DNA of 64,000 bases from Ligustrum vulgare (Eukaryota > Streptophyta > Magnoliopsida > Lamiales > Oleaceae). Where the stretch lies: positions 57,062,234-57,126,233 of the forward strand of contig OY743174.1 in assembly GCA_963555705.1 (NCBI GenBank), in the 5' to 3' direction. The position numbers and the translations under genes were made by a program. Under the pieces are notes generated by a model that ran no database searches, had not been told where the DNA came from, and saw only the letters and a program-made list of their open reading frames with translations. Below are positions 11,440 through 21,722 of the stretch, in pieces. Within the stretch, counting starts at the first letter, position 1. Every line of letters begins with the position of its first letter.

Positions 11440-11447
11440 GATTCTAG

Positions 11448-12207
11448 CCGCCAAACAAAGCATAACCACGCCCTTTACAACACGTGAGAAATTTTGGAGT
11501 AAAAGTCAACCCAAACGAAAGCTTGTCATTTTCGGCAAAACCCAAGGTTCGGAAATCAGAATCAAAATGAATCACAACTCCGGACCTGATATTTGGCCAT
11601 CTTGTCTTATCTTGAAGCACTAAAATAACTGCTCTCACCTAGATCCCCTTATCCCAGCCGTACATTTCTTCCTTGCCTAATTTTAGCCGTCCGATAAAGC
11701 TAAAATATATTATCAAGACACAAAAACTGTACACCATTTTGTACTTCCGTATATAACTCCCTCTCTTTAGAACATTTTCTATCTCTAGTTCTGCAGTCAT
11801 ATATGGATTCACGTATTTTTTCTTTTTTTGGGTCATTTTTCCCAGTTGATTTTGAGCAATGATTTCCCTGTGAATGCTTGAAGTAGAAGCTGTTCGGGCT
11901 CTGATTCACCGGGTATGTATAATGTATTAATGTGTGTGTGTGTAAGCCGAAACAGGTACCGTCGCTTCGATTGGTTGATAATATATGCCAAATAGTTTTG
12001 AACTGAGTGTGAAAAATGGTTAACTAGTCGTAAAAAAATGTGATTGTGAAAATCTATTAGTGCAAGCGTGTATTAAATGTTTGGCAACGTGTTGATGTTG
12101 ATACATGCTTCTTTCATTTCGAGTGGGGATAAAGTGATTAAGATAAATAAAACAACTTCGTAGGTCCTGATTATCGGAGCATTAAATTCAATATTTCCAT
12201 TCAAGTG
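11448..12207 (+). promoter_or_regulatory. Presumed promoter and 5' UTR of the NEAP gene
   Basis: No ORF here is supportable. A 5' UTR intron is possible: a GTATGT donor near 11912 after GATTCACCGG, and a TTCGTAG acceptor near 12161-12163, leaving about 45 bases of leader before the ATG. TATA-like strings occur near 11705 and 11798. These are inferences from splice-like signals only. Confidence 0.3.
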
Positions 12208-15200
12208 ATGACGTCGGTGGAGGAGAATCGATCGGTGGATCCGTTGCTAAAAGATCTGAGTGAGAAGAAGCAGAGCTTCCGTCGGAACGTAGAGTCGCTG
12301 GCGGCAGAGTTCGAGGAGGTCCGTGGCCGTCTAGCTTCCCAGGAACATTCATATGCTCGCGAAAGCTTAAACAGACAGGTTCGACTCTTTGTTTTTGGAT
12401 CTGTTTTAATTTTCACATAATTCATGTGTATCTGGAAGTGATATGAATGAAATAATTTCGACCTTTTGTTTAGTTTAGAAATTCTAGTGAGTGTTGTGTG
12501 GGTCACCTGATCTTTTCAAAATCATGAATACTCAATCTATTTCTTCTTCATTTTTACTTCCAATTTATGTTCATATATATAGGAAGCAGAAACAAGAGCC
12601 AAGTACCTGGAAAAAGAGATAAGTAGATTGCAGAATAGTTTGGAGGACAGAAATCAGCAGCTTCGCGCTACAACATCTGTGGCCCATATGGTACTTATGC
12701 CTCCGTTGGCAAAAGTGTTTTTAAACATGTTTTTACCTAGAATCTATATTTGTCTGCTTTTTCTGGTAATGGAATTTGGTGAAACTGATGAACTGTAGAT
12801 CCAATTTTTCATTTTGTGAAAATGCTTTTTGGCTTTTCTTCTTTATTCTTTTGGGAAAGTAAGAATGATAATCATACATTTATTGTACTAGTAATATAAT
12901 GTTATCTCTCCTTGGAATATTGTGGTACTATGCATGCTTCAAGTGTCTTGTCCCCTTGTAATTAGCATTTAGTTTCCATAAAAGAGCTTTCTTGGGCTGC
13001 TAATTGTTTTCCAATATTAGCACTTTCTTAAATGCATACATTTAGTTTCTTCATATTCCAATTATGAACTATAACTATAAGTGTATCCACCTACCTTCCC
13101 AGTTATTCTAGCTTCCTTTTGCTTTTTTATTATTGGCAACGATGGGCATTGATTTTAATGGACAATTATGCTGTGTGTGTGTGTGTGTAGTTGAGGGTGC
13201 AAATTATGTTGAACAAACTAGAGGTCGAAGATAAGAAAGTAAAAGAAGCGAACAGCTATCCCTCATGGAGTGGTCGAGTTGGTGGAGTAGGTAAGCGCGG
13301 AGACCTTTAGTCATGAATTCGATTTCCCTTACCAACACTTCCTTGGCCGAGTTTGTCGCACCGGGCTTGCCTAGTGCGATTTACCTAGCTGGCATGATTT
13401 GTAGACTATTTCGTCAGTCCAAGGGTTTTTCCAATGAGTAGCGGTTGCGGGTTCCCTCATTAAAAAAAAAAAAAAAAAAATCTTTTCCCTCACTTGGGAT
13501 TGACTAAATCCACTCACATTGAACGTTCTTAGTTAATCTAGTTCAATAAAGAGATTACATACATTGGGTTAGAAGTTAGAACAATATCTTATGGGAAAGA
13601 TCTAGGACTAGGAGTGGCAATTACTACCTGCCAATAAATTAATCCTAGATGACCCAGCTCCAGCTCCTTAAATAAAACTCAAAACGGTAACTTCGATCTT
13701 GATCAAAAAGGTTACATTCATGACATTTAATAACCATCAAGTCAGGCTTCCAGTGTCTTCCACTGTTTGCATCACACTATATTTGTAACAAATGTGGCCA
13801 TGTATTGGTCATCCGAGCCTTTTGATTAAGACTTGAATTCGAAGCTTTTAGCAGCCAATTGATAGCTATTTGAAAATATGTTATCCTAATAACTATAGGT
13901 TGATTACTCTACATTATATATTTGACTTTTGAGTCATTTAATTTTAGAATATGACAAATACTCATAGGACTCATCTTGTAGTTATACAATTAAATTTTTA
14001 TTCTCAATACAACTTTTTTACGAATCAAGAATGGGAGCAAAACAATGAAGCACTTGTTATATTACTTCTGCTATTCTGCTTAATTTTTTTTCTTTGAAGC
14101 TTATACCTTGATTTGGTGAGATGAAATGGCTTGTCAATTTCCATTATTCTCATCAGGAGCAAATCTAATTCATTGACCTTGTAAATTAGTTAAAATTATA
14201 TCTTAATGCTTCCTAATCCACTTCCTATTAGAAATCTATCTATAATGGGCCCGTCCATCCAAAACAATGAGAAACTTTTTGACCTGTTTTATTCATTTTT
14301 ATGCACATTTTTTTGGTTTATACTTCTATTGGAAAACTGCATAATTTCACGAGTAAAAACGGAATTTTGTTTTCTTACCTTGGAGCTCTTGTATCTATTC
14401 ACCATGTCTAATAGCCTGTATGTTTTTCCTTGCTTAATCTTAATCTTAAATCTGATCCTTGTTCTTTAATTTACAATGTAATATAGTACATAAAGGATTT
14501 GGATGATCTGAGATCGCAGCTTTCAGCAACTAAAGCAACTGCAGATGCAAGTGCACTATCTGCTCAATCCGCACAATTACAGTGTTCAGCATTATTGAAA
14601 GAATTAGAAGTGAAAAGCTGCTCTTTAAAAGAGCAAGAGTTTCGTGTGAATAAACTGGGAGAACAATTAGATCTTCTGCAGAAAGATCTTCAATCAAGGG
14701 AATTTTCTCAAATGCAACTCAGGGATGAAATCTTGAGAATTGAGCATGAGATCATGCAATCATTAGCTAAGGTTGGAGCAAATAAGGATTGTGAGCTCAG
14801 GAAAATATTAGACGAGGTTTCTCCGAAGAATTTTGAGACGATTAATAAACTATTGACTGCAAAGGACGAAGAAATAGCTAAGTTGAGAGATGAAATCAGG
14901 ATTATGTCCACTCATTGGAAGCTGAAGACTAAACAGTTGGAGTCTCAGGTTGTTAACTTGTTTTCTAGTGGTAACTTGAAAATTGGTTTTCTCATTAGAT
15001 CCAAGATTATATTATAATGATCCGTACCATGTATGTTCGACAGTTAGAGAAGCATCGTAGAGCTGATCAGGAGTTGAAAAAAAAGGTCCTTAAGTTAGAG
15101 TTTTGTCTTCAAGAAACTCGATCTCAAACTCGGAAGCTCCAAAGGGTAATTTTCCGTTTCTCTTTTATTTATAACTGGCATTGGTATACATGTTTGATGC

Positions 15201-15578
15201 ATTCCATGGATTACTGTTACAGATGGATGGAGCATATTGAAAAACTATTTATTAATTTACAGCAAATTTGCACAAGTAAATACGACTCTAATTCACTACA
15301 TTTACATCATTATTACTTTTATAACTATTCTTTTTCTTCTTTTCCTTTTTCTTCCTGGTCATGTTAATTATTGATGACATTCATTCTGATTCATATGAAT
15401 ATCTATTCCACAGATGGGAGAGCGAAGAGATAAAGCTCTGAAGGAACTAAAAGATCAGTTGGCAGCAAAACAACAGGGTACACCGGTAAATGAAAAACAT
15501 AACTTATGGGAAACTTCTGGTTTCAAGATTGTAGTTTCAATGTCAATGTTGATCTTAGTAGTATTCTCGAAGAGATAA
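12208..15578 (+). CDS. NEAP: Nuclear envelope-associated protein (NEAP family), five coding exons
   Basis: Exons 12208-12378, 12583-12690, 14487-14948, 15044-15145 and 15414-15578 join in phase 0 at GT-AG introns to give 335 residues. The product is coiled coil over most of its length. It opens with [20 protein letters not shown] and has basic stretches near [17 protein letters not shown]. It ends in a single hydrophobic tail, [20 protein letters not shown], so it is a tail-anchored membrane protein. NEAP proteins are plant-specific. They sit at the inner nuclear membrane, interact with each other and with SUN-domain proteins, and help organise nuclear shape and peripheral chromatin. Length and both termini match that family. 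Intron 2 (12691-14486) is enlarged by a SINE. The start is preceded by GTG, and ATG at 12208 is the first usable codon. The gene converges on the X8 gene. Confidence 0.9.
13191..13255 (+). other. Possible dead or cryptic exon inside NEAP intron 2
   Basis: A (TG)n tract and TAG acceptor end at 13190. After them comes an open stretch of 21 codons with coiled-coil character ([14 protein letters not shown]). The SINE target duplication begins at 13256, so no donor follows. Exons 2 and 4 join in phase without it. It may be a skipped alternative exon interrupted by the SINE, or chance. Confidence 0.25.
13266..13480 (+). mobile_element. tRNA-derived SINE
   Basis: About 215 bp with pol III promoter boxes at the expected spacing: box A TGGTCGAGTTGG (13271-13282) and box B GAATTCGATTTCC (13315-13327). 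A non-tRNA body follows, then an A tail of 19 (13462-13480). Similar flanks CTATCCCTCA (13256-13265) and CTTTTCCCTCA (13482-13492) look like a target duplication. It sits in NEAP intron 2 in the same orientation as the gene. Confidence 0.85.
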
Positions 15579-15989
15579 TATGATCTTGTAATATTCTCAA
15601 AAATGTAATGTTATTGTATTATTTTTTCTTACTGTATACTATGATCAGATGCGTAGAAGTAAATTCGAGTAGAATAGTGTAGATATGAGCAGCAAATAAT
15701 ATTAACAACCTTTATTTATATATATATATATGGAACATGCTATTACATCTAATAACCTATTCAATTTCAGCTTCTTCCTGTCCTGCTTCTAATATATATC
15801 TGAAGAACTAGCAGAGTACATGTGGAAACTGTATTTCAGTTCAGAAGTTCAGCAGAGAATGACCGATGAGGATGGAGCACCAAGAATTCTTGACTATTTC
15901 CTTTTCCTGCAAAGAATTTTACAGCCCAAAACTGATACACTACTTGTGCAGTGAGCATCTGATCCATTTATGTATGGAGAAGGTCGCCC

Positions 15990-18524
15990 CTAGATATCAA
16001 AAACAAATCTTCCTGTGATAATGGATGTCACTACAATGATGCAGCCAATAAATGGCTGCAAACTACTTGATGTCGAAATTGAAGCGTTGGCACTTGAAGG
16101 GCTTTCACCAAAGCCTGATGTGGTGCCTCCATATCCAGGATTGCTATTATTTAAGATTGATGGACTAATTGAACTGCGAAAGAGAAAAGAAGAAAAGAAT
16201 GCGATGAGATGATTATTTTGTAATGATTTAACCTCTCTGTCTACTGTTTGTTCTGGGAGGACATCTACCCTCTTGCCCCCGTACAGCTTTCCGTCCCATT
16301 TCCAGAATTTGAACTCAAGACATTATGTCTTATGAGAGACTTAGAGCTTGTTTGGTATTTTTTTTTTTTTCATTCCAATTCAATTTCAACCATACAATTT
16401 ATCAAAAACTCAAAAATTCTCCAAAACTTGCAAGACCGCCTCTTATTGATTACATTGTATTGTTTATAAACTGGTTTATTTATGATTTTGAGATAAAAAA
16501 TAGTGGTTGAAAATTGGAGAGAAAAAATGTGTTTGGTTAAAAAGTGATTTGGGAAATTGTGTAGTTATATTTTGTTTACCAAATGTAGTTGAGTAATTTC
16601 AAGCATATGTAACGAAAAATTACTGCATGAAAGTGTTTACTGTTTACCCAGGGGCTGCTCCAGATGTTGTTGGCATTGGCATTGGAGTTGCAGTGTTTGG
16701 GGACGTCGTTGATGGTGATGATGATGTCGAGGATGCTGATGTTGGGAAAATGCAAGAACCAGTGCCTGCGAAAAATAGCAGAAATTCGTTAGAATAAGCT
16801 TCTGCCTTATTTTTTGTGCATATCGAATAGATCCATCGATATTATTGTGCTTACTTGGATTAACATTTGTCATCACTGCAGCACCCCCGAAATCACAGCT
16901 AGTTTGCACTGGATTCTTCTGATAATAGCTATTAAAGGCAACCGATGCATGAGATTGCAAACTGTTTGGATTATAGCAGCTTGCACCCTGTTGAATTGCC
17001 GAACAATCTGCACCTCCAATCCCACAAGCATAATCAAGTGCCGACTGAAGTGTGGTCTCTGGTACTCCGTTCTTCGCAATGCACCAGCTCTGCCCCGGAA
17101 CCGCAGGTGCACTGGTGGTTGGGCTAGTGGTTGTGGGAGGAGCCACCGGATTTGTGACAGGCACGCCTCCTGTCGGGGTGGGATAAGTTGTCACCGGATT
17201 ATTCCCAGGCTGACCTCCCGAATTAGTACTAGGAGTGGTAACTGGATTGGTTATCGGTATCCCGCCATTGAATGGACCCGTATTAGGGACTGGGACTGGC
17301 ACAGGGTTCGCGAAAGGTGGAGACGGGGTAACTGGGATGGTGTTCGCAGATGGAACGGTGACAACGTCTGGTGCGGGGTTAGCTGGAGGGACATTGACTG
17401 CTGGGGTCGTCACGGGATTTGTGACCGGGGTTGTCACAGGATTAGTCACCGGGGTTGGAGGAAAGGTTGCCGGTGCATCAATGAAATCGTGTCGAAATGC
17501 TTTGTAAAGTAGTCCTCTGTGCATCAAATGAAATGTATGTTCTTGTCTTTCAAATTCTTCTTGCTTAATAGCTTTAGCAGGGAACAGAAATATCCCTGCA
17601 AATAATAAAACTTTCTCATATTAATTATTTGACTATACTATAATTACAAATGAAATTAATAGAAATAATCTTTGCTTCTAACATAACCAAAAATCATGTT
17701 TTAACAAGGGACGGATTCAGAAACTTTGTTCAGCTAAGGCGAACTTGGGTAAAAAAAAAATTAACTACGGCGAACATAGGTCAAATAACTGTATTTTTCG
17801 AGTCGTCGTTCAAAAAATGCCAAAAAATCAACTAAAATATTTTTTTTTCCTGACGGATCCAGCACGGGCGAGCGCGATAGCTCACCATGAGGTAGATCCG
17901 TCACTGGTTCTAACTAAAGAGTTGGAAAATTATTTATGCATGCATGTTTTATAGTCTTTAATACCAGTATTCTAAAAGGCGTAACTAGACGGCGAGGTCG
18001 AACTTTAAACTTAAGAGTGCCTAAGCGCGAAAAAATTCAACAATGCTCGAGTGAAGCGTAAGGCGTGACGAAGCTTGAAGGTCAAGCTTAAGCACGTCTA
18101 AGCGTAAGCGGAAGCGAACTTTTTAGAATAGAGCTTAACACTCCCATAACTCAAATATAGTAAGATCTACAATTTTTCAACCACATATCTCACCAACTTT
18201 TATCAAATTTATTATAAATATGATTTTAATCTATACAAAAGGGGACAAATTTCTTTCTAAGGGCAATAATTGCAAATTTTAGAAAGCCCATAACTTTTCT
18301 TATACTTGCATGGAACAATTGCATATAAAGGAAGCCCTGCAAATCAGGATCAGCTAAACCTTAAATTTAACACGACTTTGCTTTCCTATAAACATGAATG
18401 TAAACGGTAACGCGTTAAGCCTTGTTCTCAATAAATTTGAACCGTTTCAAGAGAGTATATACTTACCAGAAGAGCAGACACAGAGAATAGACAGGAAGAA
18501 TAAGAAGAGAAACTGGAGAGCCAT
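15990..18524 (-). CDS. Secreted X8/CBM43-domain protein with Pro/Thr-rich linker and GPI-type tail
   Basis: Four exons on the minus strand, 18467-18524, 16855-17595, 16648-16765 and 15990-16173, splice in frame to 366 residues. Residues 1-19 are a signal peptide (MALQFLLLFFLSILCVCSS). Residues 60-188 are a low-complexity Pro/Thr/Val/Asn linker with repeated VTNPVTTP. The X8 domain is about 190-272, with WCIAKNG, ALDYACG, DCSAI, CYNPNS, ASVAFNSYYQ, CDFGGAA and a closing C in TGSCIF. The last exon gives a Ser/Thr-rich spacer and a hydrophobic end (LQPFIGCIIVVTSIITGRF), as in GPI-anchored proteins. X8 domains bind beta-1,3-glucan (callose), and several members act at plasmodesmata; that role here is inferred. 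Introns 1 and 3 carry small transposons. Reading through the exon 3 donor would stop at once and lose the anchor. Confidence 0.87.
16344..16596. mobile_element. Tourist-related MITE pair or composite in X8 intron 3
   Basis: The left end GAGCTTGTTTGGTA follows TTA (16341-16343). A T-run and the family phrase TTTCAACCATACAATTTATC follow. The right half (from about 16460) is the family B sequence also found at 62003 (TTTATAAACTGGTTTATTTAT, then GAAAATTGGAGAG), ending near TTTACCAAATGTAG. It looks like two related elements abutting. Ends are approximate. Confidence 0.55.
17706..17906. mobile_element. Short hAT-type MITE in X8 intron 1
   Basis: Left end AAGGGACGGATTC and inverted right end GATCCGTCACTG pair over about ten bases. 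The flanks GTTTTAAC (17698-17705) and GTTCTAAC (17907-17914) agree at 7 of 8 bases. The element is 201 bp and non-coding. The ends resemble those of the element at 19480 (CAGTGGCGGAC type), suggesting the same transposase group. Confidence 0.6.
17968..18130. repeat. Inverted-end repeat rich in AAGCGTAAGCG motifs
   Basis: Left end TATTCTAAAAGGCG and right end ending in TTTTTAGAATA are inverted copies. The interior is a string of GGCG, AAGCG and AAGGCG motifs. About 163 bp, inside X8 intron 1; no target duplication was found. A fragment resembling MITE family C follows at about 18160-18240. Confidence 0.5.
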
Positions 18525-18637
18525 ATTTTAAGAAGTTAACAATTTCTGGGCTAGTAACCAAATGGATTTTTAATGCGAATTACAACAGTTTTTGAACAAG
18601 TATGTAAACAAGTTGGGCATTTAGACAGAGCAAAAAA

Positions 18638-18650
18638 GTTTAGAATATAA
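18638..18650 (-). promoter_or_regulatory. Candidate TATA box of the X8 gene
   Basis: Minus-strand CTTTATATTCTAAAC lies about 115 bp upstream of the start codon, a normal plant spacing for a TATA element plus a short 5' leader. No other support. Confidence 0.3.
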
Positions 18651-18669
18651 AGGTCAGAAAAAGATGGAA

Positions 18670-19479
18670 AAGTAAAAGATAATGTGATGACGATGATAAA
18701 TTAAAGTGATTCCTTTGTGATGAAGAATGATATTGAATATATTTTGCCTCTCTAAAGTAGAAAGAATCAACAAAAACAGCCCATGTTCAGTATCTTTACA
18801 AATTTTAGCTCAAAATAAGCGGAACTTTGCAAGGTGGTGACTTGTGAGGCACATGCATGCTCAAACGTAAAGAAGAGGATAAACCTTATCTCCATTTAAT
18901 GTAAATACTACTATTACTATTATGCGTAATTGCTAGGGAAGTTAATTTTTGAGATAATGTGGGTTTATGGCAAAGATTATTTCGGGACCTCTTTCTAGGG
19001 CATCTCCAACCCGACTGTAAAATGGAGTTTCATTACAAAATAGAGTCCAATTGGATCTAAAAAATAGATGGGGCAACAAGTCAAATAGCTGAATCATTGA
19101 AAACACTAGCGTCTTTGATAAAAATAGGTTTTTCAAATATATATTGAATGAGTAAATCAAATTATAGCTGAAAAAAATGATGATTAAAAAATAGAAAATG
19201 TGCAAAAAAAGGGATCAATGAGTGAAAATCGAACTAAGTGAACCCTACCAGACGAACTGGTTCAACCAGAAAATGAACCATGCGATCGCATGGTAGAAAC
19301 AGCTTTGCTTTTGCTTTAAAACTCACATGGCAAGCGATCGCTTGGTATAAAATTTTGACCATTGACATATTTCTTCCAATTTTTTACAAACACCTTTTCA
19401 TCAATCATTTCCACTCTCATGTGAAAAGTTGTGTTACCTACGAAATGATATGTTGGAATTCTATAAATTGAGATAGAAT
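18670..19479. other. Repeat-derived spacer with a truncated GCATCTCCAACCC element
   Basis: The block at 18998-19080 (GGGCATCTCCAACCC, then AAAATGGAGTTTCATTACAA) is one end of a common plant repeat type; its partner end is missing. Sequence from 19250 holds two GATCGC palindromes, listed separately. No gene is supportable. Confidence 0.4.
19277..19344. repeat. Two GATCGC-centred palindromes
   Basis: ACCATGCGATCGCATGGT at 19277-19294 is a perfect 18-bp palindrome. CAAGCGATCGCTTG at 19331-19344 is a perfect 14-bp palindrome with the same centre, 36 bp downstream. They lie in non-coding repeat-like DNA. Their spacing and wording recall the CGGTCGACCG cluster at 4211-4367. Confidence 0.85.
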
Positions 19480-20076
19480 CAGGGGTGGACCTAGCTAGGG
19501 GCTCGCCGGAGCACGTGCCCCAGTAAAATTTCGACTTTTTTTTTTTTAATAAAAAAAAAATCAGTTGATTCTTGAACATATTTATTACCTGATTCCCTAA
19601 AATTATATTGGAATATTTGAGATTTAAGGGCTAATATGTGTTTACAATTATTTATTTATTTATTTGTATCAGTTTTAAAAAAATATTTTAAGCGTAAATC
19701 CATGTTTTCTTCTGATAAGCAAAGTAATGAAAATGAAGTTAGAATGAAATGGTTGAGGAATTTGGTGAAAAAACTGATGTTGAAATTGAAGATATGTCTC
19801 AACGTCGGGGATAATGTTAGGATGTTAGGAGTGACACTCTTGAATTTGATGTAGCAAATATTGAGAATGATATGTACTTAATATTGACAATGATGTAATT
19901 ATGGAATGTTATCAAAGTATGAAAACACATAGAGAACAATTGTAATAAAATTTCAAGTACTTTTTCATTTTCGGTATTCTTCCTAAAAAAAAAATTTCGG
20001 GGGCAGCGCCCGTACAAACCGTCAGCAAAAATACAAATCGTGTCCCAACAAGACGAAAAGTCTGCGTCCGCCACTG
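19480..20076. mobile_element. hAT element, deletion derivative, perfect 8-bp duplication
   Basis: The left end CAGGGGTGGACC and right end GTCCGCCACTG (inverse CAGTGGCGGAC) are flanked on both sides by GATAGAAT (19472-19479 and 20077-20084). It is 597 bp. A short frame near 19675-19850 (KRKSMFSSDKQSNENE) recalls the N-terminus of hAT-type transposases, suggesting an internally deleted autonomous element, but it is too short to be sure. Confidence 0.85.
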
Positions 20077-20084
20077 GATAGAAT

Positions 20085-20362
20085 TGATGGATCAAAACAA
20101 GATTTACATTTAATGAATTGAGATTATCCCCAAAATCTCTATCTTAAACTTAGAATTATTCTTCATTTGCTCTACTTTGTTCTTATTTTTGGAGTTTCAA
20201 TAGTGCTATTTGCAACTTGGTTCTTGACTTGAAATCCGCTAAAACAGTTTGTGTGTTGGCCATTTAGTATTCTCTTCTTACTGAAAGAGTGCAAATTAAG
20301 TAAGACAATATTCTTTGCGCTTCAAGTTTTTCCTTCATATTTTGTTTCATCTACTTTCAAGG
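20085..20362. other. AT-rich spacer, nothing recognised
   Basis: Sequence between the hAT element and the possible exon at 20363. No ORF, repeat boundary or RNA gene could be supported. Confidence 0.4.
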
Positions 20363-20475
20363 CAGATATCGACACTTTGAAGAAAAAATTTCTCAGCAGA
20401 AGCTCCTTCCCAATGTTGAGGCAGAGGAATAGGAATAGATTTACGGCGAGCTTCGCCCCCAACCCTGTTAACTGA
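20362..20475 (+). other. Orphan exon-like segment of unknown origin
   Basis: After a pyrimidine tract and a TTTCAAG acceptor there are 37 codons of balanced composition (for example DTLKKKFLSRSSFPMLRQRN) closed by TGA at 20473-20475. The rest of the surroundings is AT-rich non-coding DNA and no upstream partner exon was recognised. It may be a last exon left from a lost gene or gene capture. I do not recognise the protein. Confidence 0.2.
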
Positions 20476-20955
20476 TGGATGCTTAAATACCTGCGACTGA
20501 ATTTGTACTCTTCCTCTATCCGAACTACATCTTCCTCTCTAAAATAATTATGCGAACAATGTTGCCCCTATTCCTTTGGCTTAAGGTATGGAATTTTTTA
20601 TTTTTTATTTTCTTTTTTTCAACTTTGCCCTTCAATTTTATATACCAAATTTGTTCTTCCTTCAATGTCTATTGATTAAATTTTTTTATTATATTATTGG
20701 TTAAATTTATTTATATTGTTTGTGTTTTGTTATTATTTTTACTAACATAATAAATTAATTTAAACTAGTATAAAGAACAATTAATGATAATATTAAAATA
20801 ACATTAATTAATCATTATTAAAATAAAAAAGTTACATAGTTGTTAGGCAAAAATGAAAAACATAAAATCACGACATGATAAGTAATGAAATGATAAAACA
20901 CGACGTGAAGTAAATTACGAAAATTTAATAGTCTGGTATGTCATTTCTAGATCTT
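20476..20955. other. AT-rich spacer before the Harbinger remnant
   Basis: Very AT-rich sequence with T- and A-runs. Nothing recognisable is coded. It may be the sub-terminal part of the broken PIF/Harbinger element that follows, but no terminal repeat was found. Confidence 0.35.
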
Positions 20956-20959
20956 CCGA

Positions 20960-21440
20960 GACCATCAAGATATTTACTAAATGGAGTTGAGCTACTTTGA
21001 GATTTTTGCCTAGTATCTTTTTTCCATAATTCGTAGTTGTTCACTTCAAATAAACTCACATAGACTTGGATTTGGTATGAAGTCCAAGTCTTTAAGTAAA
21101 ATTTTATTCTCTTCTAGAGATTTTGCAACGGCTAACTTTTTCGACTCTTCAACACGAAACATTTGTATTTCATAAATTTTTTTGTCTATCATCACTTCCA
21201 TTTTTCAAAATTGTAATGATTTCTCAATTATTTTCTATAATTGATTGAATCATATTTGAAGATTTATCATCATTTTTTCTTTTTCCTTTTCTGTTTACCC
21301 CAATGGGTTGTTGGACAGAACCACCAATATTTTCTTCATCTATATGAAGATAAAACGAAAATAATCCATCAGATGCGGATGATGAATCCTCTGAAGTGGG
21401 AGACTCTAGTTGTGATGATGCGAAATTTCCACTTTTCATT
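20960..21440 (-). pseudogene. Myb/NAM-associated ORF of a PIF/Harbinger element, decayed
   Basis: On the minus strand from about 21439 a frame reads through an acidic Ser-rich stretch, then GVNRKGKRKNDDKSSNMIQS. After a frameshift it reads a conserved block (MEVMIDKKIYEIQMF, KKLAVAKSLEENKILLKDLD, FIPNPSLCEF) ended by stops near 21049, 21022 and 21010. This is the C-terminal part of the DNA-binding accessory protein encoded by plant PIF/Harbinger transposons and related NAM-associated proteins. Three or more disabling changes make it a relic. The transposase fragment at 21600 lies on the opposite strand. Confidence 0.65.
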
Positions 21441-21599
21441 TGAAAGTGTGGTAAAGTTGTGTTAACATCATTATTAAACTTATCAATGTCTTTGAGAATG
21501 TGCTAAATATAATAAATTTGAAGCATTTCTTGTCAGCATTGTCTCGTGCAAACAATATTTTTAATCGATCCATCTACACGATTTTGCTCCAAACGTGTG

Positions 21600-21722
21600 T
21601 TACATGATATAATGATTATGTGTATTATGCACAACATGATTATCGAGGATGAACGTGATGTTGACGCACCTATCTCAATTTTTCGTGAAGCACCCCTTGA
21701 CACACTGACGAATTAAGGATAA
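21600..21722 (+). pseudogene. PIF/Harbinger transposase C-terminal fragment
   Basis: About 33 codons contain MCIMHNMIIEDERD, the strongly conserved C-terminal signature of plant Harbinger-type DDE transposases (usually CIILHNMIIEDE or similar), followed by APISIFREAP. The upstream catalytic part is missing. With the opposite-strand accessory ORF it marks a broken autonomous element, a possible past source of mobility for the Tourist-type MITEs of this region. Confidence 0.7.

Noticed and set aside
13266..13340. Functional tRNA gene
   Set aside because: Box A and box B are present but the cloverleaf is not, and the unit continues into a SINE body with an A tail.
16015..16212. Plus-strand 65-codon ORF
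   Set aside because: It covers the last X8 exon in antisense; the minus-strand reading splices in frame and has a GPI-type tail.
16814..17512. Plus-strand 232-codon ORF and nearby frames over the X8 gene
   Set aside because: They are antisense to the spliced X8 coding exon and follow its Pro/Thr codon pattern; composition is not protein-like.
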